64,000 bases of DNA from Teichococcus aestuarii. GTDB taxonomy: Bacteria > Pseudomonadota > Alphaproteobacteria > Acetobacterales > Acetobacteraceae. Below are positions 9,143 to 16,572 of the stretch, in pieces. Both the position numbers and the translations under genes were made by a program. Positions within the stretch are counted from its first letter, which is position 1, and each line of letters begins with the position of its first letter. The stretch spans positions 62,001 to 126,000 of the forward strand of contig NZ_PDOA01000006.1 of the NCBI RefSeq assembly GCF_003116135.1, given 5' to 3'. Below the pieces are notes generated by a model. It did no database searches. It was given only the letters and a program-made list of their open reading frames with translations, and was not told where the DNA came from.

Positions 9143-10732
9143 TCAGCCACGCCGCACATTCCACGCATACGGCACGCTGCCGGTCAGGAAGCCGCTGAGA
9201 TCGGTGCGGTAGGCGGTGCGCATGAAGAACTGGCCCAGCGGAATGATCGGCGCCTGCTCGAAGGAGACGCGCTGGATCTGCTCGGCGATGGCGGCCCGGG
9301 TGGCCTCGTCGGGGGCGCTGAGCCATTCCTCCGCCATCCGCTCCACCGCCGCGTTCTCGTACCAGCCGAACCAGCCCTTGTCCCCCTGGCCGCGCAGCAC
9401 GGGATTGATCGCCGGCGTGTAGATGGAGAGGGAGGGCCACCAGGTGTGGAAGATGCTCCAGCCACCCTGCTCCACCGGCGCGCGGCTGGAGCGGCGCTGC
9501 ACCACGGAGCCCCAGTCGGTCTCCACCAGCTCGACATTCATGTCCAGGCGCCGCAGCAGGTCGGCCGTCACCAGGCCGAAGGGCGCCATGCTGGGCATGT
9601 CCGTCGGGTTGAGGATGACAACGCGCTCGCCCTTGTAGCCGGCATCGCGCAGCATCGCCTTGGCGCGTCCCAGGTCGCATGGCCCCTGCAGCGGCTTGGA
9701 CCCCGCCTCGGTGCCGTAGGGCGTGCCGCAGGGCCACATGGAGGGGCAGAGGCGGAACAGTTCCGGGTCGTTCGCCGTGACCGCCCGCATGTAGTCCTCC
9801 TGCTTGGCGGCGTAGAGGAGGGCGTGGCGGATGGCGGCGTTGTCGAAGGGCGCGTGCAGGCAGTTGAAGCGCAGCGTGCCGATGTAGCCCATCGGGTCGT
9901 TGACGGCGACCTTCACCCGGCGGTTGCGCTGCAGCAGCGGCGCGAGGTCCGGGTGCACCTGGTCCCACCAGTCGATCTCGCCGGCCTGCAAGGCGGCGGC
10001 GGCGGTCGCCGCGTCCGGCATCACATGCCACTCGATGCGGTCGAAATGCGCCACCTTGCCACCGCTGCTGCGCTGCGGCGGCTCCTGGCGCGGCACGTAG
10101 CCGTCGAAGCGCGCATAGGCGACACGGCTGCCGGAGACGTATTCGCCGGGCAGGAAGCGGTAGGGGCCGGAGCCCACCATCTCCGTCACCTGCTTGAACG
10201 GATCGGTGCGCGCCAGGCGCTCCGGCATCATGAAGGGGATGATGGCGGCGCTCTTGGCCAGCGCCTCCAGCATCAGCGGAAAGGGCCGGTGCAGCCGGAT
10301 GCGGATGGTGCGGTCATCCGCGGTGCCCCATTCCGCGACGCGCGCGGCCAGGGACTGGCCGAAGGTGTCGCGCCGTGCCCAGCGCTCCAGGCTGGCGGCG
10401 CAGTCGCGCGCCAGCACCTTCTCCCCGTCGTGCCAGCGCAGGCCCTCGCGCAGGCGCACCTCCCAGGTGAGGCCATCCTGCGAGACGGTGTGGCCCTCGG
10501 CCATCTGCGGGCGCACGCGCAACTCGTCGTCCAGGCCGTAGAGCGTGTCGAACACGTTGTAGGCGTGGTTGGTGGTGACGGCGGCGGTGGTCCAGATCGG
10601 GTCCAGCGCCGTGAGGTTGGCCTGCGGCACGAAGCGCAGCACGCGCGCCGCGGAGCCGGCCGCGCGCAGCGGCGGGGCGGCTCCGGCGGCGGCGAGGCCG
10701 GCGGCGGTCGCGATGAAGCGGCGACGATGCAT
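9143..10732 (-). CDS. ABC transporter substrate-binding protein, family 5
   Basis: 529-aa periplasmic receptor of the oligopeptide-binding family. It has a twin-arginine-like signal (MHRRRFIATAAGLAAAG), mature start near residue 26, then 'LRFVPQANLTALDPIW' and the family signature 'WEVRLREGLRWHDGEKV' near 95-110, 'MVGSGPYRFLPGEY' and a C-terminal 'QAPIIPLGQFF'. No transporter membrane or ATPase genes accompany it. It is co-directional with the phosphotriesterase-like gene 39 bases downstream, suggesting that the hydrolase acts on the bound compound or its product. A GGGAG purine run sits about 7 bases before ATG 10732. The 167 bases upstream, to the aminotransferase stop, show no clear feature. 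Confidence 0.87.
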   Translation of the reverse strand: MHRRRFIATAAGLAAAGAAPPLRAAGSAARVLRFVPQANLTALDPIWTTAAVTTNHAYNVFDTLYGLDDELRVRPQMAEGHTVSQDGLTWEVRLREGLRWHDGEKVLARDCAASLERWARRDTFGQSLAARVAEWGTADDRTIRIRLHRPFPLMLEALAKSAAIIPFMMPERLARTDPFKQVTEMVGSGPYRFLPGEYVSGSRVAYARFDGYVPRQEPPQRSSGGKVAHFDRIEWHVMPDAATAAAALQAGEIDWWDQVHPDLAPLLQRNRRVKVAVNDPMGYIGTLRFNCLHAPFDNAAIRHALLYAAKQEDYMRAVTANDPELFRLCPSMWPCGTPYGTEAGSKPLQGPCDLGRAKAMLRDAGYKGERVVILNPTDMPSMAPFGLVTADLLRRLDMNVELVETDWGSVVQRRSSRAPVEQGGWSIFHTWWPSLSIYTPAINPVLRGQGDKGWFGWYENAAVERMAEEWLSAPDEATRAAIAEQIQRVSFEQAPIIPLGQFFMRTAYRTDLSGFLTGSVPYAWNVRRG

Positions 10733-10899
10733 CTGTGGTCTCCCGAGATTTGCAGCCCGATCGCCATGCGTCCGGTCGCGTCCGGCGAGCCGATCGGCGT
10801 TTCCCCAGTCCAGGCCTTGCGGGCGGCCTTGTTCGTCTTGCAGCGCGCGTTGGAGATGGCGGGAGGAAGGGCCGCCGGCCGCTCCTCCTCCGCCTCCTG

Positions 10900-12228
10900 C
10901 TAGGGGGCCACGCCGCCGGCGCGCAGCAGCGCGGCGCGGGATTCGGCGAACTCGCCGACGGCGGCGACGAAGCGGTCCATCTCCGCCTCGCCCACCGGCA
11001 GGCTCAGCGCCACCATGCCGCGCCGCGCCAGGTAGAGGCCGGCCGCCAGCATGTCGAAGAAGAACAGCTCCCGCAGGCCCTCCTCGGCGGGGGTGGCGGC
11101 ATAGGGGCGGTCCGGCAGGGGCTGGCGGAAATGCACCGTCATCATCGAGCCGAGCCCGGTGAAGCCGAGCGGCACGCCCGCCGCCCGTCCCGCCGCGTTC
11201 AGCCGCCCGCGCAGCGCCTCGCCCCGCTGGAACAGCGCCTCGGCCGCCTCGGCGGTGAAGATCTCGCCCATCGCGACGGCGCCGGCGGCCATGGTCAGCA
11301 CGTTGTTGTTGAAGGTGCCGGCATGCGGCACCCGGCTCTCGAACTGCGCCATGATGTCGGCCCGGCCGCCGAAAGCGCCGAAGCTCATGCCGCCGCCGAT
11401 ATACTTGCCGAGGCAGGTCATGTCCGGCGTGATGCCGAGCCGCGCCTGCAGCCCGCCGCCCGACATGCGGGAGGTCATCACCTCGTCGAAGATCAGCACG
11501 GCGCCGGTCTCGTCGGCCAGGGCGCGCAGCGTGGCGAGGAACTCCGGCGTCGCCGGAATGCAGCCGCCGCCGCCCAGCATCGGCTCGACGATGATGGCGG
11601 CCAGGTCCTGCGCATGGGCGCGGGCCAGGCGGGTGGCCTCGACGCTGTCATTGTAGGGCGTGGGCAGGAAGGGCAGCGGCAGGGTGGCCGGGCTCGGCCC
11701 CGCCAGCGGGAAGGTGAGCACCCCGCCATGGTAGCCGCCCTGCATCACCATGATGGTGTTGCGCCCGGTGAAGCCGCGCGCGGCCGTCAGCGCCATCAGG
11801 TTGGCCTCGGTGCCGCTGTTGGTGAAGCGCAGCCGCTGCAGCGAGGGGAAGCGGCCGCACAGCAGGCGGGCCAGCCTCTCCTCCCCCTGCCCCACCGCGG
11901 CGAGGTTGATGCCGCCCTCCAGCGTGGCGTGCAGCGCCTTGTGGATGCGCGGCTCGGAATGGCCGAACAGCCCGGCCGTGTATTCGCCGCAGAGGTCGAG
12001 ATAGGCATGGCCGTCCAGGTCCCACAGGCGGCAATCCTCGCCGCGCGCCATGGCGGCCGGGAACGGGCCATAGGCGAGCACGGAACGGGTGTTGCCGCCC
12101 GGCATCACCTCGCTGGCGCGCTCGTGCAGGGCGGCGCTGCGCGGCCGCGCGGCGGCATAGGCCGCGCGGGCCTCCTCCAGCGCGGTGCCGAGATCGCTGT
12201 TGCGGCGCAGGGCGGTGGCCGAACTCAT
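10900..12228 (-). CDS. class III PLP aminotransferase, glutamate-1-semialdehyde aminomutase-like
   Basis: 442-aa fold-type I PLP enzyme most like glutamate-1-semialdehyde 2,1-aminomutase: 'MPGGNTRSVLAYGPFP' at the N-terminus, 'FTNSGTEANLMALTAAR' near 135-150, the PLP-ring aspartate in 'VLIFDEVMTSRMS' (Asp248) and the Schiff-base lysine Lys275 in 'CLGKYIGGGMSFGAFGG'. Heme-pathway HemL normally sits in housekeeping context. This copy is divergent from a GntR regulator and is more likely a catabolic aminotransferase or aminomutase. ATG 12228 is supported by GGAGAGA 7 bases upstream; the frame stays open upstream through the regulator, but that is antisense shadow. Probably controlled by the divergent GntR protein through the palindrome at 12354. 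Confidence 0.86.
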   Translation of the reverse strand: MSSATALRRNSDLGTALEEARAAYAAARPRSAALHERASEVMPGGNTRSVLAYGPFPAAMARGEDCRLWDLDGHAYLDLCGEYTAGLFGHSEPRIHKALHATLEGGINLAAVGQGEERLARLLCGRFPSLQRLRFTNSGTEANLMALTAARGFTGRNTIMVMQGGYHGGVLTFPLAGPSPATLPLPFLPTPYNDSVEATRLARAHAQDLAAIIVEPMLGGGGCIPATPEFLATLRALADETGAVLIFDEVMTSRMSGGGLQARLGITPDMTCLGKYIGGGMSFGAFGGRADIMAQFESRVPHAGTFNNNVLTMAAGAVAMGEIFTAEAAEALFQRGEALRGRLNAAGRAAGVPLGFTGLGSMMTVHFRQPLPDRPYAATPAEEGLRELFFFDMLAAGLYLARRGMVALSLPVGEAEMDRFVAAVGEFAESRAALLRAGGVAP

Positions 12229-12353
12229 GCAGGTCTCTCCACAGGGGCTTGGCGATGGCCCGGCAGCCCCCCGACTGCCATGCGGGCCGGCGCACGCTAA
12301 ACAGGATGCGACGGCCTGGCGCAGCACCATATGCCATCTCAGTAGCGATGCTA

Positions 12354-12365
12354 TTGTGATCACAA
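12354..12365. promoter_or_regulatory. 12-bp perfect palindrome, probable GntR operator
   Basis: TTGTGATCACAA is a perfect palindrome in the short divergent region between the aminotransferase (start 12228) and the GntR gene (start 12388). It has the T-x-G-T...A-C-x-A shape of FCD-type GntR sites, although the central spacer is 4 rather than the usual 3. It overlaps the region where the regulator's own transcript should start, which suggests autoregulation. It is not a CRP site, because the TGTGA/TCACA arms have no 6-base spacer. Confidence 0.55.
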
Positions 12366-12387
12366 AATGCCAGCAACAGGAATCTCG

Positions 12388-13107
12388 ATGAATCCGCCTG
12401 AATCGCATTCCGCCTTGCCGCCCCTGGAGGAACAGGCCTATCGCCGACTCCGGCAGGCCCTGGTGGAAGGCACCTTCGCGCCGGGCGACAAGCTTTCCCT
12501 GCGGCGCATCGCCACCTCGCTCGGCACCAGCCCGATGCCGGTGCGCGCCGCGCTGCGCCGGCTGGCGGCGGAGCAGGCGCTGGACCTCACGCCCTCCGGC
12601 ACCGCCATCGTGCCCCGCCTCACCCGCGCGGCCTTCCTGGAGCTGGGCGAGGTGCGCGCGGCGCTGGAGCCGCTCGCCCTGCGCCTGGCCGCGCCACGGC
12701 TCGACGCCGCCACCCTGGCCACGCTGGAGCGGCTGCTGGAGGAACATGCCGGGGTCCGCGGCTCCGGCCGGCCGGAAGACTTCCTGCGCGTGGACCGGGA
12801 ATTCCTCTTCACCCTCTACCGCATGGCCGAGGCGCCGCTGCTGCTGGGGATGATCGAGAGCCTGTGGCTGCGGCGCGGCCCGCTCTTCTGGGAGGCGCGC
12901 TGGGTGCTGATGGGCCGCCCGGCCGAGCACGCCCACCGCCACGCGCCGATCCTGCAGGCCCTGCGCCTGGGCGACGGCATGGCCGCCGCGCGCGAACTGG
13001 AGGGCGAGATCCGCGACGCCACGACCTTCCTGCTGGGAGAGATCCGCTTCGCCGGCGATGCCGGGGCGGAGCGCGAGGTGCTGCCCCTGCTGCGGCCCGG
13101 GGACTGA
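12388..13107 (+). CDS. GntR-family (FCD) transcriptional regulator
   Basis: 239-aa regulator with an N-terminal winged helix ('EEQAYRRLRQALVEGTFAPGDKLSLRRIATSLGTSPMPVRAALRRLAAEQAL', residues about 15-70) and a C-terminal FCD ligand domain rich in helices (about 85-225). FCD regulators bind small organic acids. ATG 12388 has AGGAAT 8 bases upstream; an in-frame ATG at 12367 would add 7 residues and place the start against the palindrome. It is divergent from the class III aminotransferase gene, which is its likely target along with itself. The residues after 'FLRVDREF' include an Asp and possible His ligands, but the metal site of FCD domains is not obvious by eye. Confidence 0.85.
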   Translation: MNPPESHSALPPLEEQAYRRLRQALVEGTFAPGDKLSLRRIATSLGTSPMPVRAALRRLAAEQALDLTPSGTAIVPRLTRAAFLELGEVRAALEPLALRLAAPRLDAATLATLERLLEEHAGVRGSGRPEDFLRVDREFLFTLYRMAEAPLLLGMIESLWLRRGPLFWEARWVLMGRPAEHAHRHAPILQALRLGDGMAAARELEGEIRDATTFLLGEIRFAGDAGAEREVLPLLRPGD

Positions 13108-13148
13108 GGCCACCCGGCGGCGGGCGCCCTCTTATATGCAACCAGACT

Positions 13149-13159
13149 GGACTAAGTCC
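13149..13159. promoter_or_regulatory. inverted repeat upstream of toxin-antitoxin genes
   Basis: GGACT-A-AGTCC (5-1-5) lies 38 bases before the antitoxin start, next to a 'TATATG' sequence at 13133-13138 that could be a -10 element. Short inverted repeats of this kind upstream of Phd/YefM-type antitoxins are usually the antitoxin's autoregulatory site. Assignment is by position and shape only. Confidence 0.45.
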
Positions 13160-13196
13160 GCCAGATTCCGCTATGAAGGAGCGCAGGAGGCCCGCC

Positions 13197-13439
13197 ATGC
13201 AGACGGTCAACATCCACGCCGCCAAGACGCACCTCTCCCGCCTCGTCGACGCGGCGGCGGCGGGCGAGGAAATCCTCATCGCGCGTGCCGGGCGGCCCGT
13301 GGCCCGGCTGGTCCCGCTCGAGGAGGCGCCGGCGCGGCCGCGCCGGCGCCTGGGGCGGCTGGCGGGGCAGCTCTCCATCCCGGCGGATTTCGACGCGCCG
13401 CTGCCCGAGGAGGTGCTGTCCGGCTTCGAGGCGGGCTGA
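13197..13439 (+). CDS. type II antitoxin, Phd/YefM family
   Basis: 80-aa antitoxin. The N-terminal half 'MQTVNIHAAKTHLSRLVDAAAAGEE' and 'ILIARAGRPVARLVPLE' is the Phd/YefM DNA-binding and dimerisation domain. The C-terminal tail (about residues 43-80, Arg/Pro-rich then acidic) should wrap the toxin. ATG 13197 follows GCAGGAGG at 13183-13190; an ATG at 13173 in frame would add 8 residues and is less well placed. Its stop overlaps the toxin start (TGATG, 13437-13441), the usual coupling that keeps antitoxin in excess. It probably represses its own promoter through the inverted repeat at 13149. Confidence 0.88.
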   Translation: MQTVNIHAAKTHLSRLVDAAAAGEEILIARAGRPVARLVPLEEAPARPRRRLGRLAGQLSIPADFDAPLPEEVLSGFEAG

Positions 13440-13828
13440 TGCGCCTGCTGCTGGACACCCACATCCTGCTATGGGCGCTGGCCGAGCCGCACCGGCTCGG
13501 CCCCGAGGCCCGCGCCGCGCTGGAGGAGCCGGAGAACGAGGTGCTGTTCAGCGCCGCCAGCCTCTGGGAAATCGCCATCAAGGCGCGGCTGGGCCGGGCG
13601 GACTTCGCCTTCGACCCGCAGCGCATCCTCCGCGCGGCACTCGACACGGGCTTCGTCGAGCTGCCGGTGCGCGCCTCCGCCGCCATGCTGGTCGCCGGGC
13701 TGCCGCAGCACCACCGGGACCCGTTCGACCATCTGCTGATCGCCCAGGCCATGGCCGAGCCGGTGCGGCTCTACACGGCCGACCCGCTGCTGCCGCCCTA
13801 TTCCGAGCTGGTGGTGCTGGTCCGGTAG
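13439..13828 (+). CDS. vapC: VapC-type PIN-domain toxin
   Basis: 129-aa PIN-domain ribonuclease toxin. The acidic active-site residues are all visible: Asp6 ('LLLDTHILLW'), Glu44 ('ASLWEIAIKARLG'), Asp94/Asp97 ('HHRDPFDHLLIAQA') and Asp115 ('LYTADPLL'). The 'LWEIAIK' and 'RDPFDHLLIAQA' blocks define the subgroup usually paired with Phd/YefM antitoxins. Mg2+-dependent cleavage of tRNA or other structured RNA is known for the family; the target here is unknown. It looks intact and is translated from an ATG that overlaps the antitoxin stop. It ends 9 bases before the stop of the convergent LysR gene. Confidence 0.9.
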   Translation: MRLLLDTHILLWALAEPHRLGPEARAALEEPENEVLFSAASLWEIAIKARLGRADFAFDPQRILRAALDTGFVELPVRASAAMLVAGLPQHHRDPFDHLLIAQAMAEPVRLYTADPLLPPYSELVVLVR

Positions 13829-13837
13829 GGGCACCGC

Positions 13838-14725
13838 TCAGGCGGGGGGCATGCCGGCTTCCTCGGCCAGCCAGTGGCGGAAGGCCGCCAGCCCGGCCTC
13901 CGCGGCGCGCGCCGCCTCGCAGAGCAGCACGAAGCCATGCGCGCTGCGCCGCGCGAAGGGCACCGGCACGACCACCCGCCCCGCCTCCAGGTCCGGCCCG
14001 ATCAGGGCGCGGATCGCCAGCGCCACGCCGAGGCCGCTCGCCGCCGCGTCGATGGCGAGGCCGATGCTCTCGAAGGCGGCGCCCTGGCGCGGGTCCGGCC
14101 CCTCCACCCCGGCCGCCGCCAGCCAGCGGGCCCAGTCCCGCGGGCGCTGGCGGGAATGCAGGAGCGGCTTGCCTTCCCAGCGGAAGCCCTGTGGCCCGGC
14201 CAGAGCGGGGGCGCAGACCGGCACCGTCTCGATCGGCACGAGGGGCTGCACCAGCAGCCCCGGCCGCGCCGCCGGCCCCGCCACGGCGATCACCGCGTCG
14301 AACCGCCCGGGCGAGAGCGCCAGCGGGTCGGCTGTGGTGACGAGGGTGATGTCAAGCCCCGGGTGGCGCGCCTGCAGCCGCGGCCAGCGCGGGATCAGCC
14401 AGCGGCTGGCGAAGAGGGCATAGGCGCCGACCGTCAGCGCCTGGCGCGGTGCCGGCGCGGTGGCCTGCGCGACGCCCTCCGCCAGCCGGTCCAGCCCCGC
14501 GCGGGCGGCGGCGAAGAGGGTCTCGCCGGCCGGGGTGGGCGTCACGCCGCCGGGGCCGCGCAGGAACAGCGCCACGCGCAACTCCTCCTCCAGCGCCCGC
14601 ACCTGGCGGCTGACGGCGCCGGGCGTCACATGCAGCTCGGCCGCGGCACGGCTGAGGCTGCCATGGCGGGCCGCCGCCTCGAAGCAGCGCAGCGCGGAGA
14701 GCGAGGGCAGGCGTCGGTAGGTCAT
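13838..14725 (-). CDS. LysR-family transcriptional regulator (GcvA-like)
   Basis: 295-aa LysR regulator. The helix-turn-helix is textbook: 'LPSLSALRCFEAAARHGSLSRAAAELHVTPGAVSRQVRALEEELRVALFLR' (residues 6-56), with the 'PSLSALR.FEA' start typical of the GcvA/AmpR group. A linker helix and a substrate-binding domain of periplasmic-binding fold follow ('LTVGAYALFASRWLIPRWPRLQARHPGLDI'). It is divergent from the AidB-like acyl-CoA dehydrogenase gene with 110 bases between starts, so that gene and its Bug receptor are the likely targets. The inducer is unknown. Confidence 0.9.
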   Translation of the reverse strand: MTYRRLPSLSALRCFEAAARHGSLSRAAAELHVTPGAVSRQVRALEEELRVALFLRGPGGVTPTPAGETLFAAARAGLDRLAEGVAQATAPAPRQALTVGAYALFASRWLIPRWPRLQARHPGLDITLVTTADPLALSPGRFDAVIAVAGPAARPGLLVQPLVPIETVPVCAPALAGPQGFRWEGKPLLHSRQRPRDWARWLAAAGVEGPDPRQGAAFESIGLAIDAAASGLGVALAIRALIGPDLEAGRVVVPVPFARRSAHGFVLLCEAARAAEAGLAAFRHWLAEEAGMPPA

Positions 14726-14807
14726 GGAGGGGTGTGAGCCTAGCGCAAAACCCCCTGCGGAGAAATCGGCTGGCGCGCGCGGGGGCCGCTGCCCAGGATC
14801 GGCGCGG

Positions 14808-14832
14808 GACGAAACGACCGAACGAGGCGAAC
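14808..14832. repeat. three imperfect tandem 8-9-bp units before an acyl-CoA dehydrogenase
   Basis: GACGAAAC, GACCGAAC and GAGGCGAAC follow one another directly, ending three bases before ATG 14836. This may be part of a regulator site or of the ribosome-binding region (GAGGCGA). I see no other strong element in the 110-base divergent gap, and no clear T-N11-A LysR box could be picked out by eye. Confidence 0.3.
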
Positions 14833-14835
14833 GCC

Positions 14836-16572
14836 ATGCATCTCCGCCCTCCCGCGCCGCCTCCCGGCGCAGCCGCCCTGGCGCCGCCGAGCGGTGCCGC
14901 CGCCGTGCCCGACAGCCACGGCCTCAACCTCTGGCGCGCCGATCCGGTGCTGCAGCGCCTCGCCGGCCTCTACCTGCCGCCCGACCTGCTGGCGCATCTG
15001 GCGCCGCATCTGGACCGGCTGGGCGGCCTGGCCGGCGGCCCGCTGGACACGCTGGCCGCGGCCGCCGACCGCAACCCGCCCGTGCTGCACAGCCGCAACC
15101 GGCGCGGCGAGGACGCGCAATCCATCGAGTACCATCCGGCCTACCGGGAGATGGAGCGCATCGCCTTCGGCGAATACGGGCTGGCGGCGCTCTCCCACCG
15201 CGGCGGCGTGCTGGGCTGGGACGCGCCGATGCCGCCCGCCGCCAAGTACCTCCTCACCTACCTGCTGGTGCAGGCGGAGTTCGGCCTGTGCTGCCCGGTC
15301 AGCATGACCGACAGCCTGACGCGCACCCTGCGCAAGTTCGGCGGCCCGGCGCTGGTGGCGCGCTACCTGCCCGCGCTCACCAGCCAGGATCTCGATACGC
15401 TGCACCAGGGCGCGATGTTCATGACTGAGCAGGGCGCCGGCAGCGACATCGCGGCCACCGTCGTCACCGCCGCGCCGCAGGCGGATGGCAGCTGGGCGCT
15501 CTCCGGCGACAAGTGGTTCTGCTCCAACCCGGATGCGGACCTCGCCATGGTGCTGGCGCGGCGCGAGGGCGGGCCGCCCGGGCTGCGCGGCGTCTCGCTC
15601 TTCCTGCTGCCGCGCATCCTGCCGGATGGCCGGCCCAACCGCTACCGCATCCAGCGGCTGAAGGCCAAGCTCGGCACCCGCTCCATGGCCAGCGGCGAGA
15701 TCCGGCTGGAGGGCGCCACGGCCTGGCTGGTGGGCGAGCCGGAAGCCGGCTTCCGCCAGATGGCGGACATGGTGAACAACTCGCGCCTCTCCAACGGCGT
15801 GCGCGCCGCCGGGCTGATGCGCCGCGCGGCGACCGAGGCGCTGTTCATCGCCCACCGCCGCGTCGCCTTCGGCCGCCGGCTGGTGGAGATGCCGCTGATG
15901 CGGCGCCAGCTCCTCAAGCTGCTGCTGCCGGCCGAGCAGGCGCGCAGCATGGTGTTCCAGGCCGCCGAGGCGCTGCGCCGCGCCGATGCCGGGGAGGAGG
16001 GCGCCTATGCGCTGCTGCGCATCCTGACGCCGCTGCTGAAGTTCCGCGCCTGCCGCGACGCCCGCAAGGTGACGGGCGACGCCATGGAGGTGCGCGGCGG
16101 CTGCGGCTACATCGAGGAATGGTCCGACGCGCGGCTGCTGCGCGACGCGCATCTCGGCAGCATCTGGGAGGGCACCAGCAACATCGTGGCGCTCGACGTG
16201 CTGCGGGCGGCGCAGCGGGAGGGCTCGCTGCCCGTGCTGCAACGGCACGTGCTGGAGCTGCTCGGCAATGCCGGCGCGCTGCCCGAGGCGCCGGCGGCGC
16301 TGGAGCGCGCCCTGGCCCTGGCCGCCCAGGCCCAGGAGAGGCCGGAGCTGGCGCGGCAGGCGGCGTCCACCCTCTACCACCTGACCTCCGCCGCCGCCCT
16401 GGCCTGGGAGGCCGGGCAGCTCGGCCTGCCGGAGCGCCTGGCCCTGGCGCGGCTGGTGCTGCGGCACCGCGTGCTGCCGCGCGACCCGCTGGCACCCGGC
16501 ACGCCGGAGACGGAGGCGGAGCTGGCGCCACTGCTGGCCGACCCCGGCCAGGGCGCGGGAGCGGTGGCATGA
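14836..16572 (+). CDS. AidB-like acyl-CoA dehydrogenase family protein
   Basis: 578-aa flavoprotein of the AidB branch of acyl-CoA dehydrogenases, longer than ordinary ones (about 380 aa) because of an N-terminal extension and a C-terminal helical region. The N-terminal 'NPPVLHSRNRRGED' and 'IEYHPAYREMERIAFGEYGLAAL' resemble AidB. The FAD-contact 'MTEQGAGSDIA' and 'GDKWFCSNPDADLAMVLAR' lie near 200-240. 'GGCGYIEEWSDARLLRDAHLGSIWEGTSNI' near 425-455 keeps the Glu of the WEGT segment, where the catalytic base sits in classical enzymes. AidB itself binds DNA and protects against alkylation; here the operon partner is a Bug receptor, so a metabolic role is more likely. Divergent from a LysR gene. 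Confidence 0.85.
   Translation: MHLRPPAPPPGAAALAPPSGAAAVPDSHGLNLWRADPVLQRLAGLYLPPDLLAHLAPHLDRLGGLAGGPLDTLAAAADRNPPVLHSRNRRGEDAQSIEYHPAYREMERIAFGEYGLAALSHRGGVLGWDAPMPPAAKYLLTYLLVQAEFGLCCPVSMTDSLTRTLRKFGGPALVARYLPALTSQDLDTLHQGAMFMTEQGAGSDIAATVVTAAPQADGSWALSGDKWFCSNPDADLAMVLARREGGPPGLRGVSLFLLPRILPDGRPNRYRIQRLKAKLGTRSMASGEIRLEGATAWLVGEPEAGFRQMADMVNNSRLSNGVRAAGLMRRAATEALFIAHRRVAFGRRLVEMPLMRRQLLKLLLPAEQARSMVFQAAEALRRADAGEEGAYALLRILTPLLKFRACRDARKVTGDAMEVRGGCGYIEEWSDARLLRDAHLGSIWEGTSNIVALDVLRAAQREGSLPVLQRHVLELLGNAGALPEAPAALERALALAAQAQERPELARQAASTLYHLTSAAALAWEAGQLGLPERLALARLVLRHRVLPRDPLAPGTPETEAELAPLLADPGQGAGAVA

Noticed and set aside
7799-10903. Very long open frame (over 1000 codons) on the plus strand across the phosphotriesterase-like and receptor genes
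   Set aside because: It is antisense to two clear minus-strand genes, is dominated by Arg, His, Gln, Ala and Gly, and has no domain. This is the usual mirror of GC-rich codon bias.
12354-12365. CRP/FNR-type binding site reading of TTGTGATCACAA
   Set aside because: CRP sites need about 6 bases between TGTGA and TCACA; here the arms merge with no spacer.
12229-13113. N-terminal extension of the aminotransferase frame upstream to 13113
   Set aside because: It is antisense to the GntR gene; the conserved aminotransferase start and ribosome-binding site are at 12228.
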